Counted from the first letter of the stretch, positions 1 through 5,271 are shown. The stretch: 6,693 nt of DNA from an uncultured Phycisphaerales bacterium (GCA_937879825.1 CALFMQ010000183.1:1-6693); one strand, 5' to 3'. The notes: generated from the letters alone by a model not told the origin. Program-made: numbers and translations.

Positions 1-299
1 GCGGGCCTGAATTCGCGGATGAGCGCGCGTGCGGCGCGGAGACTCGGGCCCCAGGAGCGGATGAAGCGCCAGATGCCCCGCAGGCGGAGCGAGAGCGGCG
101 CTGCCGCGGATGCGGTCCACGGGACCGACTCAGACTCCATGACGCGCGCGTCGATGGGGCGGTTGGAGAGGATGAGGCGGGCCTCGGTGTCGGGTCGGAG
201 TGCGAGGAGTCGCTCGAGGATGGCAAGGTTGGGGTGGATGTGCCCGCCGGTGCCGCCGCCGGCGAAGAGGACACGGAGTGGTGCCTGATCGCCCGTCAT
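1..299 (-). CDS. murG: MurG, lipid II synthase (N-terminal part, cut by window edge)
   Basis: UDP-N-acetylglucosamine:lipid I GlcNAc transferase; it makes lipid II at the inner face of the cytoplasmic membrane. Only the first 99 codons are present and the 3' end lies outside the window. The protein begins MTGDQAPLRVLFAGGG and carries the family's Gly-rich loop GGGTGGH at residues 14-20, followed by IHPNLAIL, the usual position and form for the MurG N-terminal Rossmann domain. A basic amphipathic stretch near residues 75-95 (RLRGIWRFIRSWG) fits the membrane-facing surface of MurG. The start codon overlaps the ftsW stop as ATGA, and no clear Shine-Dalgarno precedes it, so translation is probably coupled to ftsW. 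The FtsW-MurG order is that of the dcw cluster and supports the call. The catalytic C-terminal UDP-GlcNAc site cannot be checked here. Confidence 0.93.
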   Translation of the reverse strand, partial: MTGDQAPLRVLFAGGGTGGHIHPNLAILERLLALRPDTEARLILSNRPIDARVMESESVPWTASAAAPLSLRLRGIWRFIRSWGPSLRAARALIREFRP

Positions 300-1456
300 G
301 ACGCGACGGCGTAGGCGGTGGTCGGCGCGGCTGCCGGCTCGGTCTGCGGGCACTCGATGCGGTCCATGGCCATGAGGACTCCCAGCGAGGCACAGGTGAG
401 GACCCATCCTGTTCCCCCGGAGGAGAGCAGGGGGAGGGCGATTCCCTTGGTGGGGGCGAGCCCGGTGACGACCATGAGATTCATGACGGCCTGCATCGCG
501 AACGTGGCGAGGACACCGATCGCGAAGAGTTTGAGCAGGAGCGACTCCTGGCGCCGCGCGATGGACCATCCGGCGAAGATGACGCCCAGGTAGAGGAGCA
601 TGACGGTGAGCGCACCGACGATCCCCATTTCTTCGCAGATGATGGCGAAGATGAAGTCGGTCTCGTCTTCGGGGAGATAGCCGAACTTCTGGAGCCCGAA
701 TCCGAGCCCGCGGCCGTAGCCGTTGCCATTGGCGATGGCGACCAGTGATTGGATGACGTGGTACCCGGCGCCGTCGGGATCGGCGTATGGATCGATGAAG
801 GTGACGACGCGCCTGACGCGATAGGGGGATGTGATGATCGCGCCGACGACTCCGACGAGCCCGACGGGGATCATCCATGCGAAGTGCGCGACGCGGGCGC
901 CGGAGGCGATGAGCACGACCGTCGCGGACGCGGCGATGAGGAGTCCCGTGCCGAGGTCTTCCTTGGTGACGAGCCCGGCGATGAGCGCGATGATGATGAG
1001 GCCGGGCAGGAGGCCGTCCTTGAAGCGGTGCATGACGGCGGCGCGTCGGGCGCCGTGCCACGCGAGGACCAGCGGCACGCCCCACTTGGCGAACTCGGAT
1101 GGCTGGAACGTGAACGAGGTGCCGGGGACACGGATCCAGCGGGCGCTGCCGTTGACCACGTGTGCGATACCCGGGATGTAGGGCAGGAACAGCATGACGA
1201 GCAGCGCGGGGATGATGAGGCCGATCCAGGGGCGGGCGACGAGGACTTCTGCAACTCGCCTCATCGGAAGGCGGGAGGCGATGAGCATGGCGCAGACGGC
1301 CAGGGCCATGTAGGCGGAGGATCGGGAGAAAATGATGGACTGGAGTGTCACGCCGGGGCCGTCGGAGACAGACATGGTGGCGGAGTTGACCGCCAGCACC
1401 CCCACGCAGAGCAGCGTGAGCACGCAGAGAAAGAGCGCGTGACGGGCGTGGGGCAT
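296..1456 (-). CDS. ftsW: FtsW, SEDS-family septal peptidoglycan polymerase
   Basis: Integral membrane glycosyltransferase that polymerises lipid II at the division site with a partner class B PBP. The 386 residues match the family's usual length. About ten hydrophobic segments are visible (roughly 8-26, 46-61, 77-96, 122-134, 149-163, 168-185, 190-208, 268-298, 307-331, 338-365). Family motifs in order are NGSARWI (102-108), FQPSEFAK (117-124), KEDLGTG (165-171, usually xPDLGT), YHVIQSLVAI (232-241), LPEDETDFIFA (261-271) and TGLAPTKGIALPLLSSGGTG (331-350, usually ending PFISYGG). RodA is the main alternative; adjacency to murG favours FtsW. The start at 1456 places the first membrane helix at the N-terminus. 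The reading frame stays open for a long way upstream, but that stretch is Arg-rich shadow of the divergent gene and rplK. No Shine-Dalgarno is visible before the ATG. The gene is transcribed away from the exported-protein gene, and murG follows. Confidence 0.93.
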   Translation of the reverse strand: MPHARHALFLCVLTLLCVGVLAVNSATMSVSDGPGVTLQSIIFSRSSAYMALAVCAMLIASRLPMRRVAEVLVARPWIGLIIPALLVMLFLPYIPGIAHVVNGSARWIRVPGTSFTFQPSEFAKWGVPLVLAWHGARRAAVMHRFKDGLLPGLIIIALIAGLVTKEDLGTGLLIAASATVVLIASGARVAHFAWMIPVGLVGVVGAIITSPYRVRRVVTFIDPYADPDGAGYHVIQSLVAIANGNGYGRGLGFGLQKFGYLPEDETDFIFAIICEEMGIVGALTVMLLYLGVIFAGWSIARRQESLLLKLFAIGVLATFAMQAVMNLMVVTGLAPTKGIALPLLSSGGTGWVLTCASLGVLMAMDRIECPQTEPAAAPTTAYAVAS

Positions 1457-1537
1457 GGGGGTGAATATCGGGAAAGCGGCTCGCGCGGCTGCAAAGCGCG
1501 GGCATACTCGTCGGAGGCACCGACGGCGGAGGACGAC
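1457..1537. promoter_or_regulatory. Divergent intergenic region between ftsW and the exported-protein gene
   Basis: This 81-bp gap must hold the promoters of both divergent genes. For ftsW, the minus strand reads TTGCAG (plus 1489-1494), a 19-nt spacer and GATATT (plus 1464-1469). A start 7 nt further on falls on the ATG itself, so ftsW mRNA could be leaderless, which agrees with the missing Shine-Dalgarno; the spacer is longer than ideal. For the plus-strand gene, CATACT at 1503-1508 is a possible -10 without a good -35, and GGAGGA at 1528-1533 is its ribosome binding site, 4 nt from the ATG. A small CGCGC/GCGCG stem (1482-1486 with 1496-1500) lies in the middle. All promoter calls here are weak. 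Confidence 0.35.
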
Positions 1538-2641
1538 ATGAAGACTCGACGCGGCGGGATGTCGGTATTGGCGATGGTGGTGGCGTGCGGCGCAGCGCTG
1601 GCGGTGGTGATTCCGGCGCAGCCGGTCGAGGCGGGGCACAAGCCGCGGAACGACTGCAGGCCGAGCTATCCGAGCCGGTCGCACTCGTACGACCGCCATT
1701 CTTCGCGTTCGCGCGTCGGCATCAGCCTTCACATCGGCACGGGCGGCTATTCGAAGTACCGCGGGTCGTATTACTCGGGGTATTCGAACAGTTGTGCGCC
1801 GACTTATTACTCGTATTCGTACCCGAGGTATCAGTACCGCGCGTACACGCCGACGTATCGGTACGAGTGCTACGACACGCCGCGTGTGAACACCTACTAC
1901 AACAACTATTCGTACAACACATACACCTACCCGACGCCCCCTGCGGGGACCGCTACATATCGCGTGTGGCAGCAGGACCTGGCGACACCGGTGGGGCAGG
2001 CGGAGCAGGCGTATCCGTCGTACAACCCGGGGCCGGCGCAGCCGTCTCCGGCGCCGGTGGCGCAGCTGGAACGCGGGACGCAATGGACGACCGTTGACCT
2101 CGGGCAGCAGCAGCGTCAGTTGCAGCAGGGCGTCACGAAGGCGGATCGGCCTCAGACGGTCACGATCGGGACGCGCCCATCGGTCGGTGCTGCGACGACG
2201 GAGCAGGCCTGGGGAATGATCGCGTCGGGCGACTACTCCGACGCGCGGTCGGCCTTTGCCTCGCTTACGCAGCGAGACCCCGACTCGAACGAGTTGAAGG
2301 TCGGGTACGGGCTGGCCAACGCGCTGGAGGGCCGGGACTCGGCGGCGGCTTGGAGTTTGCGCCGGGCGGTTGAGAGCGGGGCGGATCTGGCGGTGGCGGA
2401 GCAGGTGGAAGGCCTGGATGAGGTTCTGGCATCGGTTGCGGACCGCTTGGCGGGCAAGGCATCCGCTGACAGTTCGGGCGACTCCTGGTTTGTGCTGGGG
2501 GTTATCCAAGTGATGCGCGGCGAGCGCGACGCGGCCGGGCTGGCGGTCTTGCAGGGGCTGGAGGGCGGCGACCGGTCGGCGGCGATCCTCCGGCTGGCGG
2601 GTGAACTCGGGATCGAGGTGCCCTCGGACGGGGATGCCTGA
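1538..2641 (+). CDS. Exported Tyr-rich protein with TPR-like C-terminal region
   Basis: I do not recognise a named family. The 367-residue product has three parts. (1) An export signal: basic MKTRR, a hydrophobic stretch to about residue 27, and a likely signal peptidase I site VEA|G at 30-33. A lipobox-like VVAC at 14-17 is an alternative, but hydrophobic residues continue past it. (2) A low-complexity region rich in Tyr, Ser, Thr and Pro: residues 71-141 contain 22 Tyr, in motifs such as YYSYSYPRYQY; a Pro/Gln-rich linker follows to about 200. (3) A helical part with TPR spacing: AWGMIASGDYSDARSAF (224-240) with DPDS (247-250), and WFVLGVIQVMRGERDAA (317-333). Mature Cys are C40, C86 and C111. 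The start is set by GGAGGA 4 nt upstream and the signal peptide. A periplasmic or envelope scaffold role is inference only. An intrinsic terminator follows the stop. Confidence 0.85.
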   Translation: MKTRRGGMSVLAMVVACGAALAVVIPAQPVEAGHKPRNDCRPSYPSRSHSYDRHSSRSRVGISLHIGTGGYSKYRGSYYSGYSNSCAPTYYSYSYPRYQYRAYTPTYRYECYDTPRVNTYYNNYSYNTYTYPTPPAGTATYRVWQQDLATPVGQAEQAYPSYNPGPAQPSPAPVAQLERGTQWTTVDLGQQQRQLQQGVTKADRPQTVTIGTRPSVGAATTEQAWGMIASGDYSDARSAFASLTQRDPDSNELKVGYGLANALEGRDSAAAWSLRRAVESGADLAVAEQVEGLDEVLASVADRLAGKASADSSGDSWFVLGVIQVMRGERDAAGLAVLQGLEGGDRSAAILRLAGELGIEVPSDGDA

Positions 2642-2663
2642 GCCGGGTGGCCGGGGGGGCAAC

Positions 2664-2691
2664 TTGCAGTTCTTCCGCGGGGCGGTACACT
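2664..2691 (+). promoter_or_regulatory. Candidate promoter of the rplK-rplA-rplJ-rplL genes
   Basis: TTGCAG (2664-2669), a 16-nt spacer and TACACT (2686-2691) resemble a housekeeping sigma promoter, with 3/6 and 4/6 matches to the E. coli consensus. The rpoB candidate promoter has almost the same form (TTGCAT, 17 nt, TATACT), which raises confidence. Transcription would start near 2698. The -10 lies in the loop of the upstream gene's terminator hairpin, so RNA from this promoter would lack the 5' arm of that hairpin and could not be terminated by it. Confidence 0.5.
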
Positions 2692-2710
2692 TCCACCCCG
2701 CGTCTTTTTT
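2676..2710 (+). terminator. Intrinsic terminator of the exported-protein gene
   Basis: A perfect 7-bp stem CGCGGGG (2676-2682) / CCCCGCG (2696-2702) continues, after one C/A mismatch, with 2 more G-C pairs (2684-2685 with 2693-2694) and a 7-nt loop. It is followed directly by TC and six T (2703-2710). It lies 35 bp after the exported-protein stop codon, the expected place to insulate that gene from rplK. Confidence 0.75.
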
Positions 2711-2825
2711 GGTGGCGACGCGAAAAACCCAGAACCGTAAGCACCACCGCAGCCCGCCCCGCGCCTTGGCCGGACGGAGCAGAGGGTCTTTGTCGAGACC
2801 CGGGCCGGTGGGAGGTGGAGACCAC
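2698..2825 (+). promoter_or_regulatory. Structured 5' leader of rplK, candidate L1 autoregulatory site
   Basis: This is the leader if transcription starts near 2698. A 6-bp hairpin GGGTCT/AGACCC (2784-2789 with 2796-2801) sits on an outer 5-bp helix (2769-2773 with 2805-2809). The two are joined by an asymmetric internal loop of 10 nt on the 5' side and 3 nt on the 3' side. L1 is known to repress rplKA translation in E. coli by binding a two-helix element with an asymmetric loop, so this is a candidate target; no primary-sequence consensus was checked. The Shine-Dalgarno GGAGGT (2811-2816) overlaps a short GTGG-AGA-CCAC hairpin (2815-2825) that touches the ATG. GGTGG also occurs at 2711-2715, and CCACC at 2693-2697 (before the predicted start) and 2744-2748, so alternative pairings are possible. 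Confidence 0.4.
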
Positions 2826-3254
2826 ATGGCCAAGAAAGAACTTGTCAAATCGTTCAAGGTGATGGCGCCGGGCGGCACGGCGACCCCCGGACCACCCCTC
2901 GGCCCCGCGCTGGGTGGTAATGGTGTCAACCCCGGTCAGTTCATCCAGCAGTTCAACGCTGCGACGGCTCAGCTCAAGGGCAAGGTCGTCGGTTGCGTGA
3001 TCAATGTGTATTCGGATCGCTCGTTCGACTTCGAGATCAAGTCGTCGCCGGCGTCTTCGCTCTTGAAGATCGCGGCGGGGATCGAGAAGGGTTCGGGCGT
3101 GCCGCAGGCGAACAAGGTCGGGAAGGTCACCTCCAAGCAGGTCCGTGAGATCGCGCAGGAGAAGATGGCCGACCTGAACGCTGCGAGTGTTGAGACGGCG
3201 ATGCGGATGATCGAAGGCACGGCCCGTTCGATGGGCATCGTGGTGGAGGGCTGA
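2826..3254 (+). CDS. rplK: 50S ribosomal protein L11
   Basis: L11 binds the 1070 region of 23S rRNA with the L10-L12 stalk and forms part of the GTPase-associated centre; it also takes part in the stringent response by activating RelA-type enzymes on stalled ribosomes. The 142 residues match the family's usual length. The N-terminal domain has the Pro-rich segment TPGPPLGPALGGNGVNPGQF (20-39), the thiostrepton-contacting region. The rRNA-binding C-terminal domain has SSPASSLLKIAAGIEKGSG (73-91) and the L11 signature region ending MRMIEGTARSMGIVVEG (126-142). The start is chosen by the canonical MAKKELVKSFKV and the Shine-Dalgarno GGAGGT 9 nt upstream; the frame is open back to 2601, but that part is non-homologous. 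rplA follows after 4 nt. secE and nusG, usual upstream neighbours, are absent from the preceding stretch. Confidence 0.98.
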   Translation: MAKKELVKSFKVMAPGGTATPGPPLGPALGGNGVNPGQFIQQFNAATAQLKGKVVGCVINVYSDRSFDFEIKSSPASSLLKIAAGIEKGSGVPQANKVGKVTSKQVREIAQEKMADLNAASVETAMRMIEGTARSMGIVVEG

Positions 3255-3258
3255 TCCG

Positions 3259-3981
3259 ATGGCAAAGGTGAAGAAGGATCCGCTGGCCCGTTTCCACAAG
3301 CGCCATCGCGAGAATCTGCGCAAGCGTCCGAATGATGCGATGGACCCCGGTGACGCGATCAAGGCGCTCAAGGGGTACAAGGCGCCGAAGTTTGACCAGA
3401 CCGTTGAGGTCGTGTTCCACCTCGGTATCGACCCGAAGCATGCCGATCAGGCGATTCGCGGCTCGGTCGCGTTGCCCGCGGGCATCGGCAAGAAGAAGCG
3501 CGTGATCGCGTTCTGCCAGCCCGGCGATGTGAAGGCGGCGCTCGCTGCCGGCGCGATCAAGGCGGGCGGCGAGGAGCTCGTGCAGGAGATCAACGGCGGC
3601 TGGTTTGAGTTCGATGTCGCGGTCGCGAGCCCGGACATGATGCGCGTGATCTCGACGCTGGGGCGCGTGCTCGGTCCGAAGGGCCTGATGCCGTCGCCCA
3701 AGGCGGGCACGGTGACGAAGGATGTCGCCCAGGCGGTCGAGGAGTACTCGGCGGGTAAGGTCGAGTACCGCAACGACAAGGGCGGCAATGTGCAGGCGCC
3801 GATCGGGAAGATGAGCTTCTCCGAGGCGGACCTGACATCCAACCTCGAGCACTTCATCAACATGATGTCGACGAAGCGTCCTTCGTCGGTGAAGGGTCAT
3901 TTCATCAAGAAGATCGCGATCAGCGGCACCATGACGCCGAGCGTTCTCGTGAAGATTCCTCAGGCCGCCGTCCCGGCGTGA
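3259..3981 (+). CDS. rplA: 50S ribosomal protein L1
   Basis: L1 forms the mobile L1 stalk of the 50S subunit, guiding deacylated tRNA out of the E site, and in many bacteria represses its own operon by binding the mRNA leader. The 240 residues are near the family's usual 225-235. The first 20 or so residues are strongly basic (RFHKRHRENLRKRP, 11-24). KFDQTVEVVFHLGIDPKHAD (44-63) matches domain I, and GRVLGPKGLMPSPKAGTV (135-152) contains the L1 signature. GKVEYRNDKGGNVQAPIGKM (166-185) and the IKKIAISGTMTPSV segment (216-229) return to domain I. The start lies 4 nt after the rplK stop, and its Shine-Dalgarno GGAGG (3245-3249) lies inside the last rplK codons, so the two genes are very probably co-transcribed and coupled. 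Confidence 0.98.
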   Translation: MAKVKKDPLARFHKRHRENLRKRPNDAMDPGDAIKALKGYKAPKFDQTVEVVFHLGIDPKHADQAIRGSVALPAGIGKKKRVIAFCQPGDVKAALAAGAIKAGGEELVQEINGGWFEFDVAVASPDMMRVISTLGRVLGPKGLMPSPKAGTVTKDVAQAVEEYSAGKVEYRNDKGGNVQAPIGKMSFSEADLTSNLEHFINMMSTKRPSSVKGHFIKKIAISGTMTPSVLVKIPQAAVPA

Positions 3982-3989
3982 GTCGCATC

Positions 3990-4003
3990 GCCGCGTGAGC
4001 GGC
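3990..4003 (+). promoter_or_regulatory. GNRA-capped hairpin directly before the rplJ ribosome binding site
   Basis: In the 35-nt rplA-rplJ gap, GCCGC-GTGA-GCGGC forms a perfect 5-bp stem with a GUGA (GNRA) tetraloop. It ends at the base just before the rplJ Shine-Dalgarno AGGAG (4004-4008). GGCG (3975-3978, across the end of rplA) could pair instead with CGCC (3989-3992) and disrupt it. The gap is much too short for the long kink-turn leader through which L10-L12 represses its own synthesis in many bacteria. A regulatory role is inference. Confidence 0.35.
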
Positions 4004-4016
4004 AGGAGCAGAAGCC

Positions 4017-4562
4017 ATGAGTAAGGTTGTCAAGAAACTGCTGATGCGCGACTACACCGACCGGCTGGATGGTGTGGAGGATGCGCTGTTGATCTCGGTG
4101 CGTGGCGTGCCCGCGCTGGACAACAACAGGTTCCGTAACGAACTGGCCAAGAAAGACATCAAGGTGACGGTGATCCGGAACAACCTGGCGAAGAACTCGC
4201 TCAAGGATGGTCCGCTGGAAAACCTGATCCCGCTGCTTCAGGGCCCCAGCGCGCTGGCGTACGGCGCCGAGTCGGTCGTCGATGTGGCGCGCGAGGTGAT
4301 GGAGTGGGCCAAGAAGCTCGAGCAGCTCGAGCTCAAGGGCGCCGTCATCGATGGCGAGTTGTTCAGCGGCAAGGCGGGCGTCGAGCGTCTGAGCAAGCTG
4401 CCGACCCGCGAGGAGGCGCTGGCCCAGACGGTGACCCTGATCCTCAGCCCGGCGCGGAAGCTCGTGGGCGCGGTGAAGGGCCCCGGCTCGAAAGTGATGA
4501 GCGTCATCAAGAGCGTGGAAGAGAAACTCGAAAAGGGCGAGACGATCGCCAAGGTTGGTTGA
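4017..4562 (+). CDS. rplJ: 50S ribosomal protein L10 (stalk base)
   Basis: L10 anchors L7/L12 dimers to the 50S subunit by binding 23S rRNA next to L11 and presenting a C-terminal helix to the L12 N-terminal domains. The 181 residues sit at the upper end of the usual 165-180. The N-terminal rRNA-binding domain is recognisable in DALLISVRGVPALDNNRFRN (22-41), IKVTVIRNNLAKNSLKD (48-64) and LLQGPSALAYG (73-83). PTREEALAQTVTLILSPARK (129-148) is the usual segment ahead of the C-terminal helix, which runs about 155-175 (SKVMSVIKSVEEKLEKGE); one long helix of this kind binds two or three L12 dimers, and the number cannot be fixed from the sequence alone. The start is supported by AGGAG (4004-4008), 8 nt upstream. 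The gene follows rplA by 35 nt. Confidence 0.97.
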   Translation: MSKVVKKLLMRDYTDRLDGVEDALLISVRGVPALDNNRFRNELAKKDIKVTVIRNNLAKNSLKDGPLENLIPLLQGPSALAYGAESVVDVAREVMEWAKKLEQLELKGAVIDGELFSGKAGVERLSKLPTREEALAQTVTLILSPARKLVGAVKGPGSKVMSVIKSVEEKLEKGETIAKVG

Positions 4563-4696
4563 GCGGGCGGGGGGAGTTGTTTACGAGACACCATTCGACT
4601 CTGACTGGCCCCTTCTGGGGTTAAAGGCCGAGCGGTCGGCCCCTCTCGGAGCGATGCACAAGCCCGATGCGGGCGTAGATTGATGGGAATACAGCA
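4563..4696 (+). promoter_or_regulatory. Structured 134-nt spacer between rplJ and rplL
   Basis: The spacer holds three small hairpins in a row: CCCC-TTCT-GGGG (4609-4620), GGCCGA-GCGG-TCGGCC (4626-4641) and GCCCG-ATG-CGGGC (4662-4674). None is followed by a T-run, so they are not typical intrinsic terminators; they could be processing sites, pause sites or stability elements. ATGCAC (4654-4659), a 16-nt spacer and TAGATT (4676-4681) resemble the other promoters of this window and could be an internal rplL promoter, starting about 9 nt before the ATG. The rplL ribosome binding site is weak (GGGA, 4685-4688). The hairpins are plainly visible; the functions are inferred. Confidence 0.4.
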
Positions 4697-5107
4697 ATGT
4701 CCGAGACAGAAGCCAAGACGTTCAGCGACAAGATCAAGAAACTCGGCGACGAGATCGCCGGTCTGACCCTCAAGGAAGCGGTCGACCTGGGTGACTACAT
4801 GAAGGACACCTACGGCATCGAGCCCGCGGCGGGCGGCGCGGTCGTCATGGCCGGCGGCGGCGGCGGCGATGGCGGCGGTGCGGCGGCCGAGGAGAAGACC
4901 TCGTTCGATGTCGTTCTCGAGGGTGCCGGCGACAAGAAGATTCAGGTCATCAAGGTCGTGCGCGACGCGACCGGCTTGGGCCTGAAGGAAGCCAAGGACC
5001 TGGTCGACAATCCCCCGAAGGCCGTCAAGGAAGGCCTGTCCAAGGAGGACGCCGAGGCCCTCAAGGCGAAGTTCGAGGAAGTCGGCGCGAAGGTCGCCCT
5101 CAAGTAA
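4697..5107 (+). CDS. rplL: 50S ribosomal protein L7/L12
   Basis: The stalk protein, present in several copies per ribosome, recruits translation factors and stimulates their GTPase activity. The 136 residues are longer than the usual 120-130. The N-terminal dimerisation and L10-binding domain spans about 1-42 (LTLKEAVDLGDYMKDTYGIE at 23-42). The flexible hinge, about 43-66, is unusually Gly-rich (MAGGGGGDGGGAAAEE, 51-66), where many bacteria have mostly Ala. The C-terminal factor-binding domain is highly conserved: EKTSFDVVLEGAGDKKIQVI (66-85), KVVRDATGLGLKEAKDLV (86-103) and AVKEGLSKEDAEALKAKFEE (109-128). The start is fixed by homology; the upstream Shine-Dalgarno is only GGGA with 8-nt spacing. 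The gene sits 134 nt after rplJ and is followed by a strong terminator. Confidence 0.98.
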   Translation: MSETEAKTFSDKIKKLGDEIAGLTLKEAVDLGDYMKDTYGIEPAAGGAVVMAGGGGGDGGGAAAEEKTSFDVVLEGAGDKKIQVIKVVRDATGLGLKEAKDLVDNPPKAVKEGLSKEDAEALKAKFEEVGAKVALK

Positions 5108-5130
5108 GTCGTTTCATATCAGTAGATTGC

Positions 5131-5175
5131 GCGTCGGGGCGTCCCGGGTTTGCCGGGGCGCCCCCGCGTTTCTTC
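5131..5175 (+). terminator. Strong intrinsic terminator after rplL
   Basis: A 12-bp stem pairs 5136-5147 with 5153-5164 (one G-U pair), with a GTTTG loop. After one C/C mismatch it extends by three more pairs (5132-5134 with 5166-5168). TTTCTTC (5169-5175) follows at once. It begins 24 nt after the rplL stop, so most ribosomal-protein transcripts should end here before rpoB. Confidence 0.85.
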
Positions 5176-5242
5176 GGCCGAATGCGGATGGAAGGGCGGG
5201 GGCGTGCGTCGAAAGACCCGAGGGTGTGGTCCCGAACGGTCC

Positions 5243-5271
5243 TTGCATGAATTTTGCAGTCGTCCTATACT
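5243..5271 (+). promoter_or_regulatory. rpoB: Candidate rpoB promoter
   Basis: TTGCAT (5243-5248), a 17-nt spacer and TATACT (5266-5271) form the best housekeeping sigma-type promoter in the window: the -10 matches 5 of 6 consensus bases and the spacer is ideal. It lies downstream of the rplL terminator and in a locally AT-richer stretch. Transcription would start near 5278, giving an rpoB leader of about 130 nt. Confidence 0.65.

Noticed and set aside
749..1537. Upstream in-frame extension of the exported-protein ORF, running antisense through ftsW
   Set aside because: Composition is Asp/Gly/Glu/Arg-rich low-quality sequence typical of the antisense of a GC-rich gene; the signal peptide and Shine-Dalgarno fix the real start at 1538.
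1748..1960. Tandem DNA repeats in the Tyr-rich segment
   Set aside because: TAT/TAC and TCG codons recur, but I see no regular repeat unit; it is low-complexity coding sequence, not a repeat array or CRISPR.
1457..2929. Long minus-strand extension of the ftsW frame through the exported-protein gene and into rplK
   Set aside because: Arg/Pro/His-rich shadow translation with no homology to FtsW; the true N-terminus with the first membrane helix starts at 1456.
3127..3900. Open minus-strand frame antisense to rplA
   Set aside because: Overlaps a clearly real ribosomal protein gene and has Arg/Leu/His-rich shadow composition; no ribosome binding site or family features.
4609..4641. Paired hairpins after rplJ as an intrinsic terminator
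   Set aside because: Stems are good, but neither is followed by a T-rich run, so they are listed only as structured spacer elements.
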